Assembly: GCA_904846265.1 (NCBI GenBank)
Contig: CAJHAA010000004.1
Coordinates: 62,001 to 126,000 of the forward strand
From: Psychrobacter immobilis
GTDB lineage: Bacteria; Pseudomonadota; Gammaproteobacteria; Pseudomonadales; Moraxellaceae
Reading direction: 5' to 3'
DNA: 64,000 nt
How positions within the stretch are numbered: position 1 is the first letter of the stretch; every line of letters begins with the position of its first letter. Shown here piece by piece: positions 29,503 to 39,955 of this stretch. The notes beneath the pieces are model-generated. The model searched no databases, was not told the origin of the DNA, and saw nothing but the letters and a program-made list of their open reading frames with translations. Position numbers and translations under genes: made by a program.

Positions 29503-31620
29503 CTATTCGCTTTCCGTATTAATGCGTAATAACTCGTCACCATCAGCAACCAAATCACCTGCTGCAAATAGCAATTCTGCCACTACCCCATCTGTCGGTG
29601 CAGTAATAGTATGCTCAATCTTCATGGCTTCGATGACCGCTAACGGCTCGCCTTTTTTCACAGTATCGCCAACCGCCACTTTAAAGGCAACAACCTGTCC
29701 TGGCATCGGTGATTTTAAACTGCCGACTGCCGCGGACTCTTCACCCACGTGTTCCATGATATCAATCAGCGTAATCTCGTCACGACCACTGTCTGTGAAT
29801 ACATAGACCGTCTCATTAAGCACCCAGCTTTGCGCGCTAGTACGAGCACCATCCAACCATAATGTATGATTGTGCTCGTCGCTACTGGCATAGCTCACTT
29901 GACCTTCATAAACCGTTTCGGTCTGAGCAGCGACATTAATATTACTATTATCCTGTGTATTCGTGACTTCTTTTTCAATAACAAGCGTAAAGCTACTGAG
30001 GTTATCACCGCCTTTTTTGCTGTCTGAACAACTTGCATTATGCCAGTTGCTCATGCGGGCCGTATAAGCATGCTCATCATAAACCAAGCTAAATGATCTG
30101 GTGTAGTCGCTATAAGCACGGAAGCCTGTAGGTTTGCTAAATGGATCAATATCTGACTCTTGCATTGCAATCTCGCTCGCAAGCTGACGAGTAATGGCGG
30201 TCACAACGAGCGTCGATAAAGCTAAAGGCTGCTGATTAAAAATCGCATCACGCTCGTGCTCAATCAATGCCGTATCGAGATTGGCTTTGCTAAAAGACTC
30301 TGTATTTAAGATATAGCGTAAAAATGCCGCATTATTCGGCAAACCCACGATACGCGTTTGCGCAAGTGCTCGATCGAGCTTGGCTAAGGCTTGCTCTCGC
30401 GTTGGCGCATGAACGATTAGCTTGGCAATCATAGAGTCATAGAACGGACTAATCACATCGCCTTCGCGCACGCCATCATCGATACGTACGCCAGTACCAT
30501 CTTTATCAATCATAAAAGTGCTGTGTTCAGGTTTTTGATACGTAAACAACGTACCGGTCGCGGGCAAGAAGCTATTATCAGGGTTTTCGGCACAGATACG
30601 CGCCTCAATTGCATGGCCATTGATAGTCAAATCGTCTTGGGTCTTTGGCAATGGTTGACCTGCCGCGACTAAAAGCTGCCATTCGACCAAATCGACACCG
30701 GTAATCGCTTCGCTGACTGGATGCTCAACCTGCAACCGCGTATTCATCTCCATGAAATAAAAATTCATAGAATTTTCGCGCTGCTCAACGATGAACTCAA
30801 CCGTGCCTGCGCCGACATAATCGACTGCACGGGCTGCTTCGATGGCAGCTGTTCCCATCGCCTCACGCATCGCAATGTCAACACCTGGTGCAGGCGCTTC
30901 TTCTAATACTTTTTGGTGGCGGCGCTGTACGGAACAATCACGCTCAAATAAATGCACATAGTTGCCATGGGTATCGCCAAATACTTGGATTTCGATATGG
31001 CGCGGTTTTAAGGCGTATTTTTCAACCAACACTTTATCATCACCGAAGCTGGTAATGGCTTCACGGCGACATGAGTCTAATAAATCCACAAAGTCGCGGC
31101 TTTGCTCGACGATACGCATGCCTTTACCGCCACCACCTGCACTGGCTTTAATCAAGACAGGATAGCCAATGGCGTCTGCCTGCTGCTGCAGAAATTCTGC
31201 GTCTTGATTGTCACCATGATAACCCGGTATTAATGGCACGCCAGCTGTTTCCATCAACCGCTTGGATTCGGATTTGCCACCCATGGCACGAATAGCATCG
31301 GCTGAAGGTCCAATAAATACCAGTCCTGCATCCTGACAAGCTTGCGCAAAATCAGCATTTTCGCTTAAAAATCCATAACCCGGATGAATCGCTTGTGCGC
31401 CAGTCTCAAGCGCTATCGCGATAATCGCATCACCTTTTAGATAGCTGTCTTTCGGCGCTGAGCCACCCAAATAGATGGCTTCATCACAGACAGCCACATG
31501 CTTGGCCTCACGATCCGCATCGGAATAAACAGCAACGGTACTGACGCCAAGACGCTTAGAAGTCGCAGCCACTCGGCAAGCAATTTCACCACGGTTGGCA
31601 ATTAGAATTTTAGAAAACAT
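29503..31620 (-). CDS. liuD: 3-methylcrotonyl-CoA carboxylase, biotin-containing alpha subunit
   Basis: 705 aa. A biotin carboxylase part (residues 1-450; KILIANRGEIACRV, ATP-grasp loop SAGGGGKGM, EMNTRLQVEHPV) is followed by a linker and a C-terminal biotin carrier domain with biotin lysine K667 in EAMKIEH. It carboxylates biotin and passes CO2 to the beta subunit, giving 3-methylglutaconyl-CoA. It must be biotinylated by a BirA such as the one at 24.7 kb. It lies between the hydratase and lyase genes, all on the minus strand. Confidence 0.95.
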   Translation of the reverse strand: MFSKILIANRGEIACRVAATSKRLGVSTVAVYSDADREAKHVAVCDEAIYLGGSAPKDSYLKGDAIIAIALETGAQAIHPGYGFLSENADFAQACQDAGLVFIGPSADAIRAMGGKSESKRLMETAGVPLIPGYHGDNQDAEFLQQQADAIGYPVLIKASAGGGGKGMRIVEQSRDFVDLLDSCRREAITSFGDDKVLVEKYALKPRHIEIQVFGDTHGNYVHLFERDCSVQRRHQKVLEEAPAPGVDIAMREAMGTAAIEAARAVDYVGAGTVEFIVEQRENSMNFYFMEMNTRLQVEHPVSEAITGVDLVEWQLLVAAGQPLPKTQDDLTINGHAIEARICAENPDNSFLPATGTLFTYQKPEHSTFMIDKDGTGVRIDDGVREGDVISPFYDSMIAKLIVHAPTREQALAKLDRALAQTRIVGLPNNAAFLRYILNTESFSKANLDTALIEHERDAIFNQQPLALSTLVVTAITRQLASEIAMQESDIDPFSKPTGFRAYSDYTRSFSLVYDEHAYTARMSNWHNASCSDSKKGGDNLSSFTLVIEKEVTNTQDNSNINVAAQTETVYEGQVSYASSDEHNHTLWLDGARTSAQSWVLNETVYVFTDSGRDEITLIDIMEHVGEESAAVGSLKSPMPGQVVAFKVAVGDTVKKGEPLAVIEAMKIEHTITAPTDGVVAELLFAAGDLVADGDELLRINTESE

Positions 31621-31689
31621 AACTATCCCTGTGTGTTATCGTTTTTATTTGAGGTCTTGTCTATTTATTCGTTTATCTCTCGTGCATTA

Positions 31690-32499
31690 TCAATCTGCCG
31701 TCAACCAATTGGGCTTACGTTTTTGCAAAAAGGCTTGTACCCCTTCTTTGCCTTGCTTTGATGAACGAATATCAGCGATACCTTTAACGGTATCTGCAAT
31801 CAATTCATCGGTAATCGGCGCGCCGGCGACTTCATGCAATAAACACTTGCAGGTCTTGACCGCATCGGGGCTGTTTTTGACCACTTTAGCGCAGAATGTC
31901 GCAACCGCATCGTCTAACGACTCTTCGCTGACACGCTCATGGATAAAGCCAAGCTGCCGGGCTTTTTTAGCATCGAATACTTCAGCACTGAGAAAATAAC
32001 GCTGCGAGGCTCTGGCACCTAATGCACGTATCACATAAGGGCTAATCGTTGCAGGTGCTAAGCCCAAACGTACTTCGCTAAGACAAAAATTGGCAATTCT
32101 CACAGCGATTGCTACATCACAAACGGCAACCAAACCCATGCCACCTGCATATACATCTCCTTGAATAGCAGCAACCGTTGGTTTTGGGCACTCATAAATA
32201 GTCTTCAGCATTTGCGCCAATTTATCGGCGTCTGCAAGATTCTCTTCATAGCTATAATCCGCCATGGCACGCATCCAATTGAGATCCGCGCCCGCACAGA
32301 ATGCCTTGCCAGCAGCGGCTAGCACAATGACACGTACCTCATCATCAGCACCAAATGTATTGAATGCATCGGTTAGCTCAGCAATCATTTCATCATTGAA
32401 AGCATTACGTATCTCAGGACGATTTAATGTCACCGTAGCAACGTGTTGTTCTACTTTAACCAATAAGCTTTTATAATTTTTATCACTGTCTTTTTGCAT
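31690..32499 (-). CDS. liuC: Methylglutaconyl-CoA hydratase (enoyl-CoA hydratase family)
   Basis: A crotonase-fold enzyme converting 3-methylglutaconyl-CoA to HMG-CoA. 269 aa from the ATG at 32499; a TTG 48 nt upstream is in frame but precedes non-family residues. The oxyanion-hole segments AFCAGADLNWMRAM and GDVYAGGMGLVAVCD are clear. The specific reaction is inferred from its place between the two carboxylase subunit genes, the standard liu arrangement. Confidence 0.9.
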   Translation of the reverse strand: MQKDSDKNYKSLLVKVEQHVATVTLNRPEIRNAFNDEMIAELTDAFNTFGADDEVRVIVLAAAGKAFCAGADLNWMRAMADYSYEENLADADKLAQMLKTIYECPKPTVAAIQGDVYAGGMGLVAVCDVAIAVRIANFCLSEVRLGLAPATISPYVIRALGARASQRYFLSAEVFDAKKARQLGFIHERVSEESLDDAVATFCAKVVKNSPDAVKTCKCLLHEVAGAPITDELIADTVKGIADIRSSKQGKEGVQAFLQKRKPNWLTAD

Positions 32500-32548
32500 A
32501 ACTTTCTCTGTATTTTTATGTAAATATTTAAACAAACGCTCGGTCAAT

Positions 32549-32634
32549 CCATAATAATGTTAATACAAGGAAGCCGAATGTAGATGTACAAATCGTACTT
32601 CAAATGAGGTTGACGCAGTAGTAGCTTATTATGG
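32549..32634. repeat. 86-bp element with 9-bp terminal inverted repeats
   Basis: CCATAATAA (32549-32557) and TTATTATGG (32626-32634) are perfect inverted ends of an 86-bp segment that fills the gap between liuB and liuC. It also holds GTAC-AAATC-GTAC. It has the look of a small nonautonomous element; no second copy is in the window. Confidence 0.5.
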
Positions 32635-32650
32635 GAAGGCCTGAAAATGC

Positions 32651-34261
32651 TTACATTCTAAAAACACCAAACGTCGTCTCTTCGATCGGCGCGTTATAGG
32701 CGGCGCTCAACCCTAACGCCAATACATTACGGGTATCAGCAGGATCAATCACGCCATCATCCCATAAACGTGCAGTGGCATAATAGGGATGACCTTGCTC
32801 TTCATACATTTCGCGTATCGGCGCTTTGAACGCCGCTTCATCTTCGTCGCTCCACGCCTCGCCTTTACGGTCAAAGTTATCGCGCTTCACCGTTGCCAAT
32901 ACTGATGCTGCTTGTTCACCGCCCATTACAGAGATACGCGCATTTGGCCACATCCATAAGAAACGCGGACTATAAGCACGGCCACACATGCCGTAGTTAC
33001 CGGCACCGAATGAGCCGCCAACGATAACAGTAAACTTAGGTACTTTTGCATTCGCCACCGCCATCACCATCTTGGCGCCATGACGAGCGATACCTTCATT
33101 TTCATATTTACGACCAACCATAAATCCGGTGATGTTTTGCAAAAATATTAATGGAATTTTGCGTTTACAGCACAGCTCAATAAAGTGCGTACCTTTTTGT
33201 GCCGACTCACTAAACAAGATACCGTTATTGGCGATAATACCGACTGGCATCCCTTCGATATGAGCGAATCCACAAACCAGCGTCGTGCCAAAGCGTGATT
33301 TGAATTCATCAAAAGCACTGTCATCGACGATACGAGCAATGATTTCTTTGATATCAAACGGCTTACGTTTATCCGTTGGAATGACGCCATATAGCTCTTT
33401 GGCGTCATAGCGTGGCTGATGTGGTTTGATTTGATTGGGCACTTGCTTCGCAGGACGATTTAGATGGCTAACGATGTTGCGCGCAATCGACAATGCATGA
33501 GTGTCGCTTTGTGCTAAGTGATCGACAACCCCTGACAGACGGGTATGCACATCGCCACCGCCCAAATCTTCGGCTGTGACTTCTTCACCTGTCGCCGCTT
33601 TTACCAGTGGTGGACCACCCAAAAAGATGGTGCCTTGGTCTTTCACGATAATAGACTCGTCACTCATCGCTGGTACATAAGCCCCTCCAGCCGTACAGCT
33701 GCCCATGACCACGGCAATCTGTGGAATACCGGCGGCACTCATATTGGCCTGATTAAAGAAAATGCGACCAAAGTGTTCTTTATCGGGAAATACGTCATCT
33801 TGATTGGGTAAATTGGCTCCACCTGAATCCACCAAATAGACACAAGGCAAATTGTTTTCTTGCGCGATTTCTTGCGCACGCAGATGTTTTTTGACCGTCA
33901 TTGGGTAGTAAGTGCCACCCTTTACCGTGGCATCATTACAGACAATCATACACTCAATGCCATTGATACGACCGATACCCGCAATCACGCCCGCCGCTGG
34001 AATCTCTTCGCCATACATATCATGCGCTGCCATCGGTGCCACTTCTAAAAATGGCGTACCTACATCGAGCAAACGCTCGACGCGCTCACGAGGCAAGAGT
34101 TTGCCACGGGCTAAATGCTTGGCGCGGGCACGCTCTGAACCGCCTTGCACGACTTTACGTAAGTGACCATATAAGTCATCGACCACCGCTTGCATGGCGG
34201 CACTGTTTTGCTGAAATTCAGCGGCATTTGGACTCAGTTTACTGGTTATGATAGCGCTCAT
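32651..34261 (-). CDS. liuB: 3-methylcrotonyl-CoA carboxylase, beta (carboxyltransferase) subunit
   Basis: 536 aa. A carboxyltransferase of the crotonase superfamily that moves CO2 from biotin on LiuD to 3-methylcrotonyl-CoA. It has the N-terminal [23 protein letters not shown], the acyl-CoA region [16 protein letters not shown], and the C-terminal biotin site [16 protein letters not shown] with [19 protein letters not shown]. It lies 135 nt after an acyl-CoA synthetase gene; the leader contains a direct repeat ATACGTA-G-ATACGTA (34280-34294). Confidence 0.95.
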   Translation of the reverse strand: MSAIITSKLSPNAAEFQQNSAAMQAVVDDLYGHLRKVVQGGSERARAKHLARGKLLPRERVERLLDVGTPFLEVAPMAAHDMYGEEIPAAGVIAGIGRINGIECMIVCNDATVKGGTYYPMTVKKHLRAQEIAQENNLPCVYLVDSGGANLPNQDDVFPDKEHFGRIFFNQANMSAAGIPQIAVVMGSCTAGGAYVPAMSDESIIVKDQGTIFLGGPPLVKAATGEEVTAEDLGGGDVHTRLSGVVDHLAQSDTHALSIARNIVSHLNRPAKQVPNQIKPHQPRYDAKELYGVIPTDKRKPFDIKEIIARIVDDSAFDEFKSRFGTTLVCGFAHIEGMPVGIIANNGILFSESAQKGTHFIELCCKRKIPLIFLQNITGFMVGRKYENEGIARHGAKMVMAVANAKVPKFTVIVGGSFGAGNYGMCGRAYSPRFLWMWPNARISVMGGEQAASVLATVKRDNFDRKGEAWSDEDEAAFKAPIREMYEEQGHPYYATARLWDDGVIDPADTRNVLALGLSAAYNAPIEETTFGVFRM

Positions 34262-34396
34262 GATATCCCTTTTTCTTTAATACGTAGATACGTAAATGCG
34301 AGTGGCTTTTTTCTTTTAGTCTTGACTCATAATAATAATTTTTAATATAACAGATCTGAAATAGTCTTTAGTATTACAGATTAAGTCATCATCTGA

Positions 34397-36172
34397 TTAC
34401 AAACCCAGCTCTTCTTTCATTTGTTCAATAATTTTATATTTCTGAATTTTCCCAGTGATGGTCATTGGATATTCAGTCACGAAACGATAATAAGTCGGTA
34501 CTTTATAATGGGCAATATGCTCGCTACAGAACTCGCGAACTTCCTCTTCTGTCAAGCTGTCTGCTTCTTTAGGAATAATCCATGCCGCGAGTACTTCGCC
34601 ATATTTTTTATCAGGAATACCGACGATTTGCACATCCCGAATCTTTGGATGACGATAGAGATAGTTTTCGATTTCGACCGGATAAATATTCTCGCCGCCG
34701 CGAATGACCATATCTTTACTACGACCAACGATTTTGACATAACCATCTTCATCCATCGTAGCCAAATCACCCGTATGCATCCAACCATCTTGGATAGCCG
34801 CGCGGGTTTTAAAGCGACTGCCCCAATAGCCTTTCATCACTGAATAACCGCGTGTCAATAACTCCCCGGTCTCGCCCAATGCGACAATCTCACCCGTTTC
34901 AGTATTGACGACTTTGACCTCAAGCGCAGGCTGCACTAAACCAACGGTCGATACTTGCTTATCAAGCGGCGTATGTTCATTAGTCTGGCAAGATACTGGA
35001 CTGGTCTCTGTCATGCCATAGGCAATGGTGACTTCGCTCATGTGCATCTCATCAATGACGCGGCGCATGACTTCAATCGGACAACTAGAGCCTGCCATGA
35101 TGCCAGTACGCAAAGTCGATAGATCAAAGTTTTTAAATTCCGGATGGTCAAGCTCAGCGATAAACATCGTTGGCACGCCATGTAGACCCGTACATTTTTC
35201 TTCTTCCACCGCTTGTAATACCGTCAGTGGCTCAAAACCATCGTTCGGATAAACGATACAGCCACCATGCGTGAGAATCGCTAGGTTACCGAGTACCATA
35301 CCAAAGCAGTGATAAAGTGGCACCGGAATACACAGTTTATCTTCTTCAGTAAGGTTCATGGCCTCACCGATGAAGTAACCGTTGTTAAGAATATTACGAT
35401 GGCTTAAAGTTGCACCTTTTGGCGTACCAGTCGTGCCACTGGTGAACTGTACATTGATAGCGTCAGTATTTTTGAGCTGGGCTTGGCGCTCTGCAACCCG
35501 TGGATCATTGGCATCACCTTCCGCCATCCATGCAGAGAATTTCTGCATAAAGCCAAAGGTTTCTTCAGATGCTGGCTCATCAATCCAGATGATACGCTCA
35601 ATCGTCGGAATCTCGACCAAATCAAGCTGAGTGTAGTCTTTATGATAAATTTCAGGACACAGTTCACTGATGAGACTGGCGTAATCGCTGGTTTTGAAAT
35701 GGCGCATAAGTACGAGCGCTGAGCAGCCCAATTTATTCAAGGCATATTGCAGCTCAAAAGTACGATAGGCAGGATTGATATTGACAAGGATGACACCGAC
35801 TTTTGCCGTCGCTAATTGCATGAGCAGCCATTCAACATTATTGTGCGACCAGATACCGATGCGATCACCGATTTCCAGCCCCATCTCAATCATACTACTG
35901 GCCAGCTGATTGACTTGCTGTTGTAGCTCGCGGTAAGTCCAGCGGATATTTTGATGGCGAGAAACCAAAGCTTCGCGCTCTGGATACTTAGATACAATTG
36001 CATCAAAAAAGTCACCGATAGTCGCTTCAATGAGCGGTACATCAGGGCCTTTATCATAGCTTTGGGTAAGCGGTGCATTTGCTGAGCGTGCGCCCATATT
36101 AATACTAGGAATGCTATTTAGAATAGTATCAAAATCAATTTGAGTCGCATCGAAATCAGAATTTTGCGTCAT
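34397..36172 (-). CDS. AMP-forming acyl-CoA synthetase, liu-proximal copy
   Basis: 591 aa, activating a carboxylic acid to its CoA thioester via an acyl-adenylate. Motifs: P-loop [39 protein letters not shown], and the C-terminal catalytic lysine in [12 protein letters not shown]. It is very similar throughout to the next gene upstream, so the two are tandem paralogues. Being first in line before liuB, it may supply isovaleryl-CoA or other branched/medium-chain acyl-CoAs; the true substrate is unknown. It has its own promoter. Confidence 0.9.
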   Translation of the reverse strand: MTQNSDFDATQIDFDTILNSIPSINMGARSANAPLTQSYDKGPDVPLIEATIGDFFDAIVSKYPEREALVSRHQNIRWTYRELQQQVNQLASSMIEMGLEIGDRIGIWSHNNVEWLLMQLATAKVGVILVNINPAYRTFELQYALNKLGCSALVLMRHFKTSDYASLISELCPEIYHKDYTQLDLVEIPTIERIIWIDEPASEETFGFMQKFSAWMAEGDANDPRVAERQAQLKNTDAINVQFTSGTTGTPKGATLSHRNILNNGYFIGEAMNLTEEDKLCIPVPLYHCFGMVLGNLAILTHGGCIVYPNDGFEPLTVLQAVEEEKCTGLHGVPTMFIAELDHPEFKNFDLSTLRTGIMAGSSCPIEVMRRVIDEMHMSEVTIAYGMTETSPVSCQTNEHTPLDKQVSTVGLVQPALEVKVVNTETGEIVALGETGELLTRGYSVMKGYWGSRFKTRAAIQDGWMHTGDLATMDEDGYVKIVGRSKDMVIRGGENIYPVEIENYLYRHPKIRDVQIVGIPDKKYGEVLAAWIIPKEADSLTEEEVREFCSEHIAHYKVPTYYRFVTEYPMTITGKIQKYKIIEQMKEELGL

Positions 36173-36263
36173 AACGAGTCCTTTCGTTTTACTTTTTATG
36201 GTACTTATTAGTCGCCTATCATCAATTCATTCTTCCTTGAACAGGTCTTGACTATCGTTAGCT

Positions 36264-36293
36264 ACTATACCGTCTTAAATCGAAGACTGTCAA
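36264..36293 (-). promoter_or_regulatory. Sigma70 promoter of the liu-proximal acyl-CoA synthetase
   Basis: On the minus strand a consensus -35 TTGACA (36293-36288) lies 18 nt before TATAGT (36269-36264). The leader to the ATG is about 85 nt and shares the AAAGGACTCGT ribosome-site block with the upstream paralogue. Confidence 0.75.
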
Positions 36294-36300
36294 TAATAGT

Positions 36301-36315
36301 AATACAATATGTATC
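36301..36315 (-). promoter_or_regulatory. Operator candidate, GATAC-N5-GTATT
   Basis: An imperfect inverted repeat placed 7 nt upstream of the -35 box. The paralogous promoter has GATAC-N5-GTATC at exactly the same distance. The regulator is unknown; TetR- or MerR-type fatty-acid or leucine regulators are candidates. Confidence 0.55.
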
Positions 36316-36386
36316 ATTTAAAATGATAATATACGATAAATTCATCAGTCATAATTAAATGACGAATTTCTTGAATGACTTAAATC

Positions 36387-36428
36387 AAAAAAGCCAGCCT
36401 TATCACATATAGAAAAAAGCTGGCTTTT
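36387..36428 (-). terminator. Terminator of the upstream acyl-CoA synthetase
   Basis: AAAAGCCAGC (36389-36398) pairs with GCTGGCTTTT (36419-36428) and is followed leftward by a T run. It separates the two synthetase transcripts. Confidence 0.75.
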
Positions 36429-36449
36429 CCAGTGATTAATAGTCTCAAA

Positions 36450-38237
36450 TCACTCCAGACCCAATTCTTTTATCATTTGCTCAACGATTTTGAATTTCTG
36501 AATTTTACCAGTGATGGTCATTGGATATTCATCAACGAAACGAAAGTAGGTCGGCACTTTATAATGAGCAATATGGTCACAACAAAACTGCCTTACCTCT
36601 TCTTCGCTTAAGCTATTTGGCTCTTTTGTAATAATCCACGCCGCGAGTACCTCACCATACTTTTTATCAGGAACACCGACGATTTGTACATCGCGAATCT
36701 TCGGATGACGATAGAGATAGTTTTCGACTTCTACTGGATAGATGTTTTCGCCGCCGCGAATGACCATGTCCTTGCTACGACCCACCACAGTGATGTAGCC
36801 ATCTTCGTCCATCACTGCCAAATCACCCGTATGCATCCAGCCATCCGTAATCGCCGCGCGTGTTTTAAAGCGGCTGCCCCAATAGCCTTTCATCACCGCG
36901 TAGCCATAAGTGAGTAATTCGCCCGTCTCTCCAATCGGGACGACATCACCCGTTTCGGTATCCACGATTTTGACCTCAAGCGCGGGCAGCACCATCCCTA
37001 CGGTAGAAACTCTTTTTTCAAGGGGTGTTTGCGAGCTGGTTTGACAAGAAGCTGGACTGGTCTCGGTCATGCCATAAGCAATCGTCACCTCGCTCATGTG
37101 CATTTTATCCATGACGCGGCGCATGACCTCAATCGGACAGCTAGAGCCGCCCATGATACCAGTACGCAAGCTGGACAAATCAAAGCTGTCGAATTCTGGA
37201 TGATCGAGCTCTGCGATAAACATCGTCGGTACCCCAAGCAAGGCGGTACATTTTTCCTCTTCCACCGTTTGCAATACCGTTAGCGGATCAAAACCATCGT
37301 TGGGATACACCGCGCAGCCACCATGGGTCAAAATAGCTAAATTACCACCTACCATGCCAAAGCAGTGATAAAGCGGTAATGGAATGCATAGCCTATCCTC
37401 CTCTGTCAGCCTCATACCTTCGCCAAGGAAGTAGCCATTATTCAAGATATTTCGATGCGTTAAAGTAGCGCCTTTTGGTGTACCCGTTGTCCCACTAGTA
37501 AACTGCACACTAATAGCATCGGTATTCTTTAGCTGGGCTTGGCGCGCAGCTAAACGAGGGTCGTTTGCATTACCCTCTGCCATCCAAGCAGAGAATTTCT
37601 GCATAAAATTGAAATTTTCATCAGATGCTGGCTCGTCAATCCAAATGATGCGCTCAATCGTTGGAATCTCCACCAAGTCCAATTGCTGATAGTTCTTATG
37701 ATAAATCTCAGGACAAAGCTCACGAATCATTTGCGTATAGTCGCTGCTTTTGAAATGACGCATTAATACCAATGCCGAACAGCCCAGCTTATTCAGTGCA
37801 TATTGCAGCTCAAAGGTACGGTAAGCAGGATTGATATTGACGAGGATAACGCCGACTTTCGCGGTTGCCAATTGCATCAGCAGCCATTCAGCATTATTGT
37901 GTGACCAGATACCGATGCGATCACCGATTTCTAGCCCCATTTCAATCATGGCACTCGCTAACTGATTAACTTTCTCTTGTAGCTCACGATAGATCCAACG
38001 GATATTTTGATGGCGAGAAACCAAAGCTTCACGATCAGGATATTTATTGACAATAGCATCAAAAAAATCACCGATTGTCGCTTCAATCAGCGGCACATCA
38101 ATACCTTTATCATGGCTTTGGGTGAGTGGCGCATTTGCTGAACGCACGCCTACATTAACTTTGGGGATATTATTGAGAATAATGTTATTAGGCGTACTTT
38201 CATTAATAATGCTGTCAAAATCGGTAATCTGAGTCAT
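36450..38237 (-). CDS. AMP-forming acyl-CoA synthetase, distal copy
   Basis: 595 aa from the ATG at 38237 (AAGGA 7 nt upstream; a GTG one codon earlier is in frame). It has the same motifs as its neighbour: [54 protein letters not shown]. Differences cluster in the first 30 residues and in the substrate-pocket region ([15 protein letters not shown] against [15 protein letters not shown]), so the copies may differ in chain preference. It has its own promoter and terminator and is the first gene of the cluster. Confidence 0.9.
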   Translation of the reverse strand: MTQITDFDSIINESTPNNIILNNIPKVNVGVRSANAPLTQSHDKGIDVPLIEATIGDFFDAIVNKYPDREALVSRHQNIRWIYRELQEKVNQLASAMIEMGLEIGDRIGIWSHNNAEWLLMQLATAKVGVILVNINPAYRTFELQYALNKLGCSALVLMRHFKSSDYTQMIRELCPEIYHKNYQQLDLVEIPTIERIIWIDEPASDENFNFMQKFSAWMAEGNANDPRLAARQAQLKNTDAISVQFTSGTTGTPKGATLTHRNILNNGYFLGEGMRLTEEDRLCIPLPLYHCFGMVGGNLAILTHGGCAVYPNDGFDPLTVLQTVEEEKCTALLGVPTMFIAELDHPEFDSFDLSSLRTGIMGGSSCPIEVMRRVMDKMHMSEVTIAYGMTETSPASCQTSSQTPLEKRVSTVGMVLPALEVKIVDTETGDVVPIGETGELLTYGYAVMKGYWGSRFKTRAAITDGWMHTGDLAVMDEDGYITVVGRSKDMVIRGGENIYPVEVENYLYRHPKIRDVQIVGVPDKKYGEVLAAWIITKEPNSLSEEEVRQFCCDHIAHYKVPTYFRFVDEYPMTITGKIQKFKIVEQMIKELGLE

Positions 38238-38364
38238 CACGAGTCCTTTCGTTTTGCTGTTTGGTGTTTGTTATCAGAGCGGTAATAGACTACAAAGGTA
38301 AATGTCATATTCTTCCTTGAATATTCTCTGTCACCATAGACTATAATTAAATCAAGCCCTAACC

Positions 38365-38394
38365 AATATAGCCTCTTAAATGAAAGCCTGTCAA
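38365..38394 (-). promoter_or_regulatory. Sigma70 promoter of the distal acyl-CoA synthetase
   Basis: TTGACA (38394-38389), an 18-nt spacer, then TATATT (38370-38365), the same architecture as the downstream paralogue's promoter. Confidence 0.75.
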
Positions 38395-38401
38395 TAATAT
38401 T

Positions 38402-38416
38402 GATACAGGACGTATC
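38402..38416 (-). promoter_or_regulatory. Operator candidate, GATAC-N5-GTATC
   Basis: A perfect 5-bp inverted repeat with a 5-nt centre, ending 7 nt before the -35 box. The position is identical to the operator candidate of the paralogous promoter. Confidence 0.6.
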
Positions 38417-38479
38417 GATTACTATTGCTGCGCCATCTTATTAAGTTGATTATTTATATAAAAGATACGATAGACATAA

Positions 38480-38517
38480 AAAAGCCAGTGCTGCATAAAG
38501 ATGGCAACACTGGCTAT
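38480..38517 (-). terminator. Terminator of the rubredoxin-reductase-like gene
   Basis: AGCCAGTG and CACTGGCT form an 8-bp stem followed leftward by six T, 20 nt past the stop. Confidence 0.7.
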
Positions 38518-38537
38518 AATTTATAATACTTTTACAA

Positions 38538-39761
38538 TTATACTTTAGGCACTACAGGCGATTTAATCGTTACCGTTGCGCTGACTTCATCACTATCATT
38601 TAGCAAGTCCATGACCAACTCTTCATCACTTTCTATTTTGACCTGCCAATTGCCAGTCGCTTTTGGCACACCTGTCACCATGACGGAGATTGCTTTATTT
38701 TTCAGGCGAATCATTGGCGGCTTATGATCGTAGCCATTATGCTCTAGACCTAATACATCATCAGCAATGGTAGCAGCCTGCGCGCGCAACGGTGCGACGT
38801 AACGACACGGCACGCCATCGATAGACATACAGTCACCAATCGCATAAATATTGGCTGTACTGGTACGCAAGGTCGGCGCATCCACCACGATACCAGTGCG
38901 ACGGTCAAACTCGACACCAGCTGCGGTAGGCAGTTTGTCATCGACCGTCAGACCTGTACTGGCAATCACATGATCCACGATGAGCGGTTCGATTGGCTCA
39001 GCAGTACTGCTGTCTGTCGCTGATGCTAGCGCCTCATAACTGACCTGCAGTTTTCCATCACTGAGACGAGTAATAGCAGATACCTGATACCCTCCTAAAA
39101 AGTTAATCCCTTGCGAATTGACCGCTTGGGCGATACGAGAAGTTGCTTTTGGCGGTAGCATTTGTGATAGTGGCGCATCGTTTAGATCAATGAGCGTCAC
39201 TTGATGACCTGCTTTTAATAAGTCTTCTGCAATCTCCGTCCCAACCATACCCGCGCCGACAATAGCAACGTGCTGACTGCCAGTTGCTAGCTTTTCTTGC
39301 AACTGTCCAAAGCGCTCAATATGATTGACATGCCAGACTAGTTCCTCTGGCAAGCTTTTTGGGAAGATAGGATGCGCACCCATCGCTAGTACCAGCTTGT
39401 CATAGCCGATCGTAGCGTAATTGGTATAAACGGGATCTGAGCGCAGCGCAGAGATAAGCTGCAACTGTTGAGTGGTCGTATCAACATCCGTCACTTGCGT
39501 GTTGGCAAGTAGCTTAACATTTGCAGCTTCTGCGGCATCAATGCCCGTTGCTCTGACCAAATCTGCTGCACTTTTCTTTTGGCTAATCGCCATGGTCAGC
39601 ATTGGCTTGTGATAACGATCGCCACTGTCGGCAGTAATTAAGGTAATCGGGATACCTTTGTCTTTTGCACGAATGGCATCGATGACATGCCAGCCAGCCA
39701 ATCCTGCACCGATAATGACGATACCTTTAGATGACTCTACTAATGAATTTTCTACACTCAT
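38538..39761 (-). CDS. FAD-dependent NAD(P)H oxidoreductase, rubredoxin reductase-like
   Basis: 407 aa with two dinucleotide-binding folds: GIVIIGAGLAGWHVIDAI (FAD, residues 13-30) and VAIVGAGMVGTEIAEDL (NAD, about 167-183), then NIYAIGDCMSIDG. Overall arrangement and the C-terminal extension match rubredoxin-NAD reductases such as RubB/AlkT that feed alkane hydroxylases. No rubredoxin gene is adjacent, so the partner is unproven; a ferredoxin reductase is an alternative. Single gene. Confidence 0.75.
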   Translation of the reverse strand: MSVENSLVESSKGIVIIGAGLAGWHVIDAIRAKDKGIPITLITADSGDRYHKPMLTMAISQKKSAADLVRATGIDAAEAANVKLLANTQVTDVDTTTQQLQLISALRSDPVYTNYATIGYDKLVLAMGAHPIFPKSLPEELVWHVNHIERFGQLQEKLATGSQHVAIVGAGMVGTEIAEDLLKAGHQVTLIDLNDAPLSQMLPPKATSRIAQAVNSQGINFLGGYQVSAITRLSDGKLQVSYEALASATDSSTAEPIEPLIVDHVIASTGLTVDDKLPTAAGVEFDRRTGIVVDAPTLRTSTANIYAIGDCMSIDGVPCRYVAPLRAQAATIADDVLGLEHNGYDHKPPMIRLKNKAISVMVTGVPKATGNWQVKIESDEELVMDLLNDSDEVSATVTIKSPVVPKV

Positions 39762-39920
39762 ATGAACTCCAATACGGTTTATGAATTATTTTAATTATCA
39801 AAAATATTGACCGCTATTGTATCAGTAAACAGGTATTCACTCACCTTTTCACTTATGTAGTGAATCGTACCAACGTCGCGATTGAATGCATCAATCTACT
39901 AATATTCTATTGGCACAGAA

Positions 39921-39943
39921 AAAGCACCTATTAATAGGTGCTC
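39921..39943 (-). terminator. Terminator of the DJ-1/PfpI gene
   Basis: AGCACCTATT-AATAGGTGCT, a perfect 10-bp hairpin with essentially no loop spacer, followed by a T-rich leftward tract. It is part of a 61-bp module repeated at 40803-40864. Confidence 0.75.
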
Positions 39944-39955
39944 TAAAAAAATATT

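Noticed and set aside
32500..32547. TTG-initiated extension of liuC
   Set aside because: The added 16 residues are not family-like and the ATG at 32499 fits the crotonase start.
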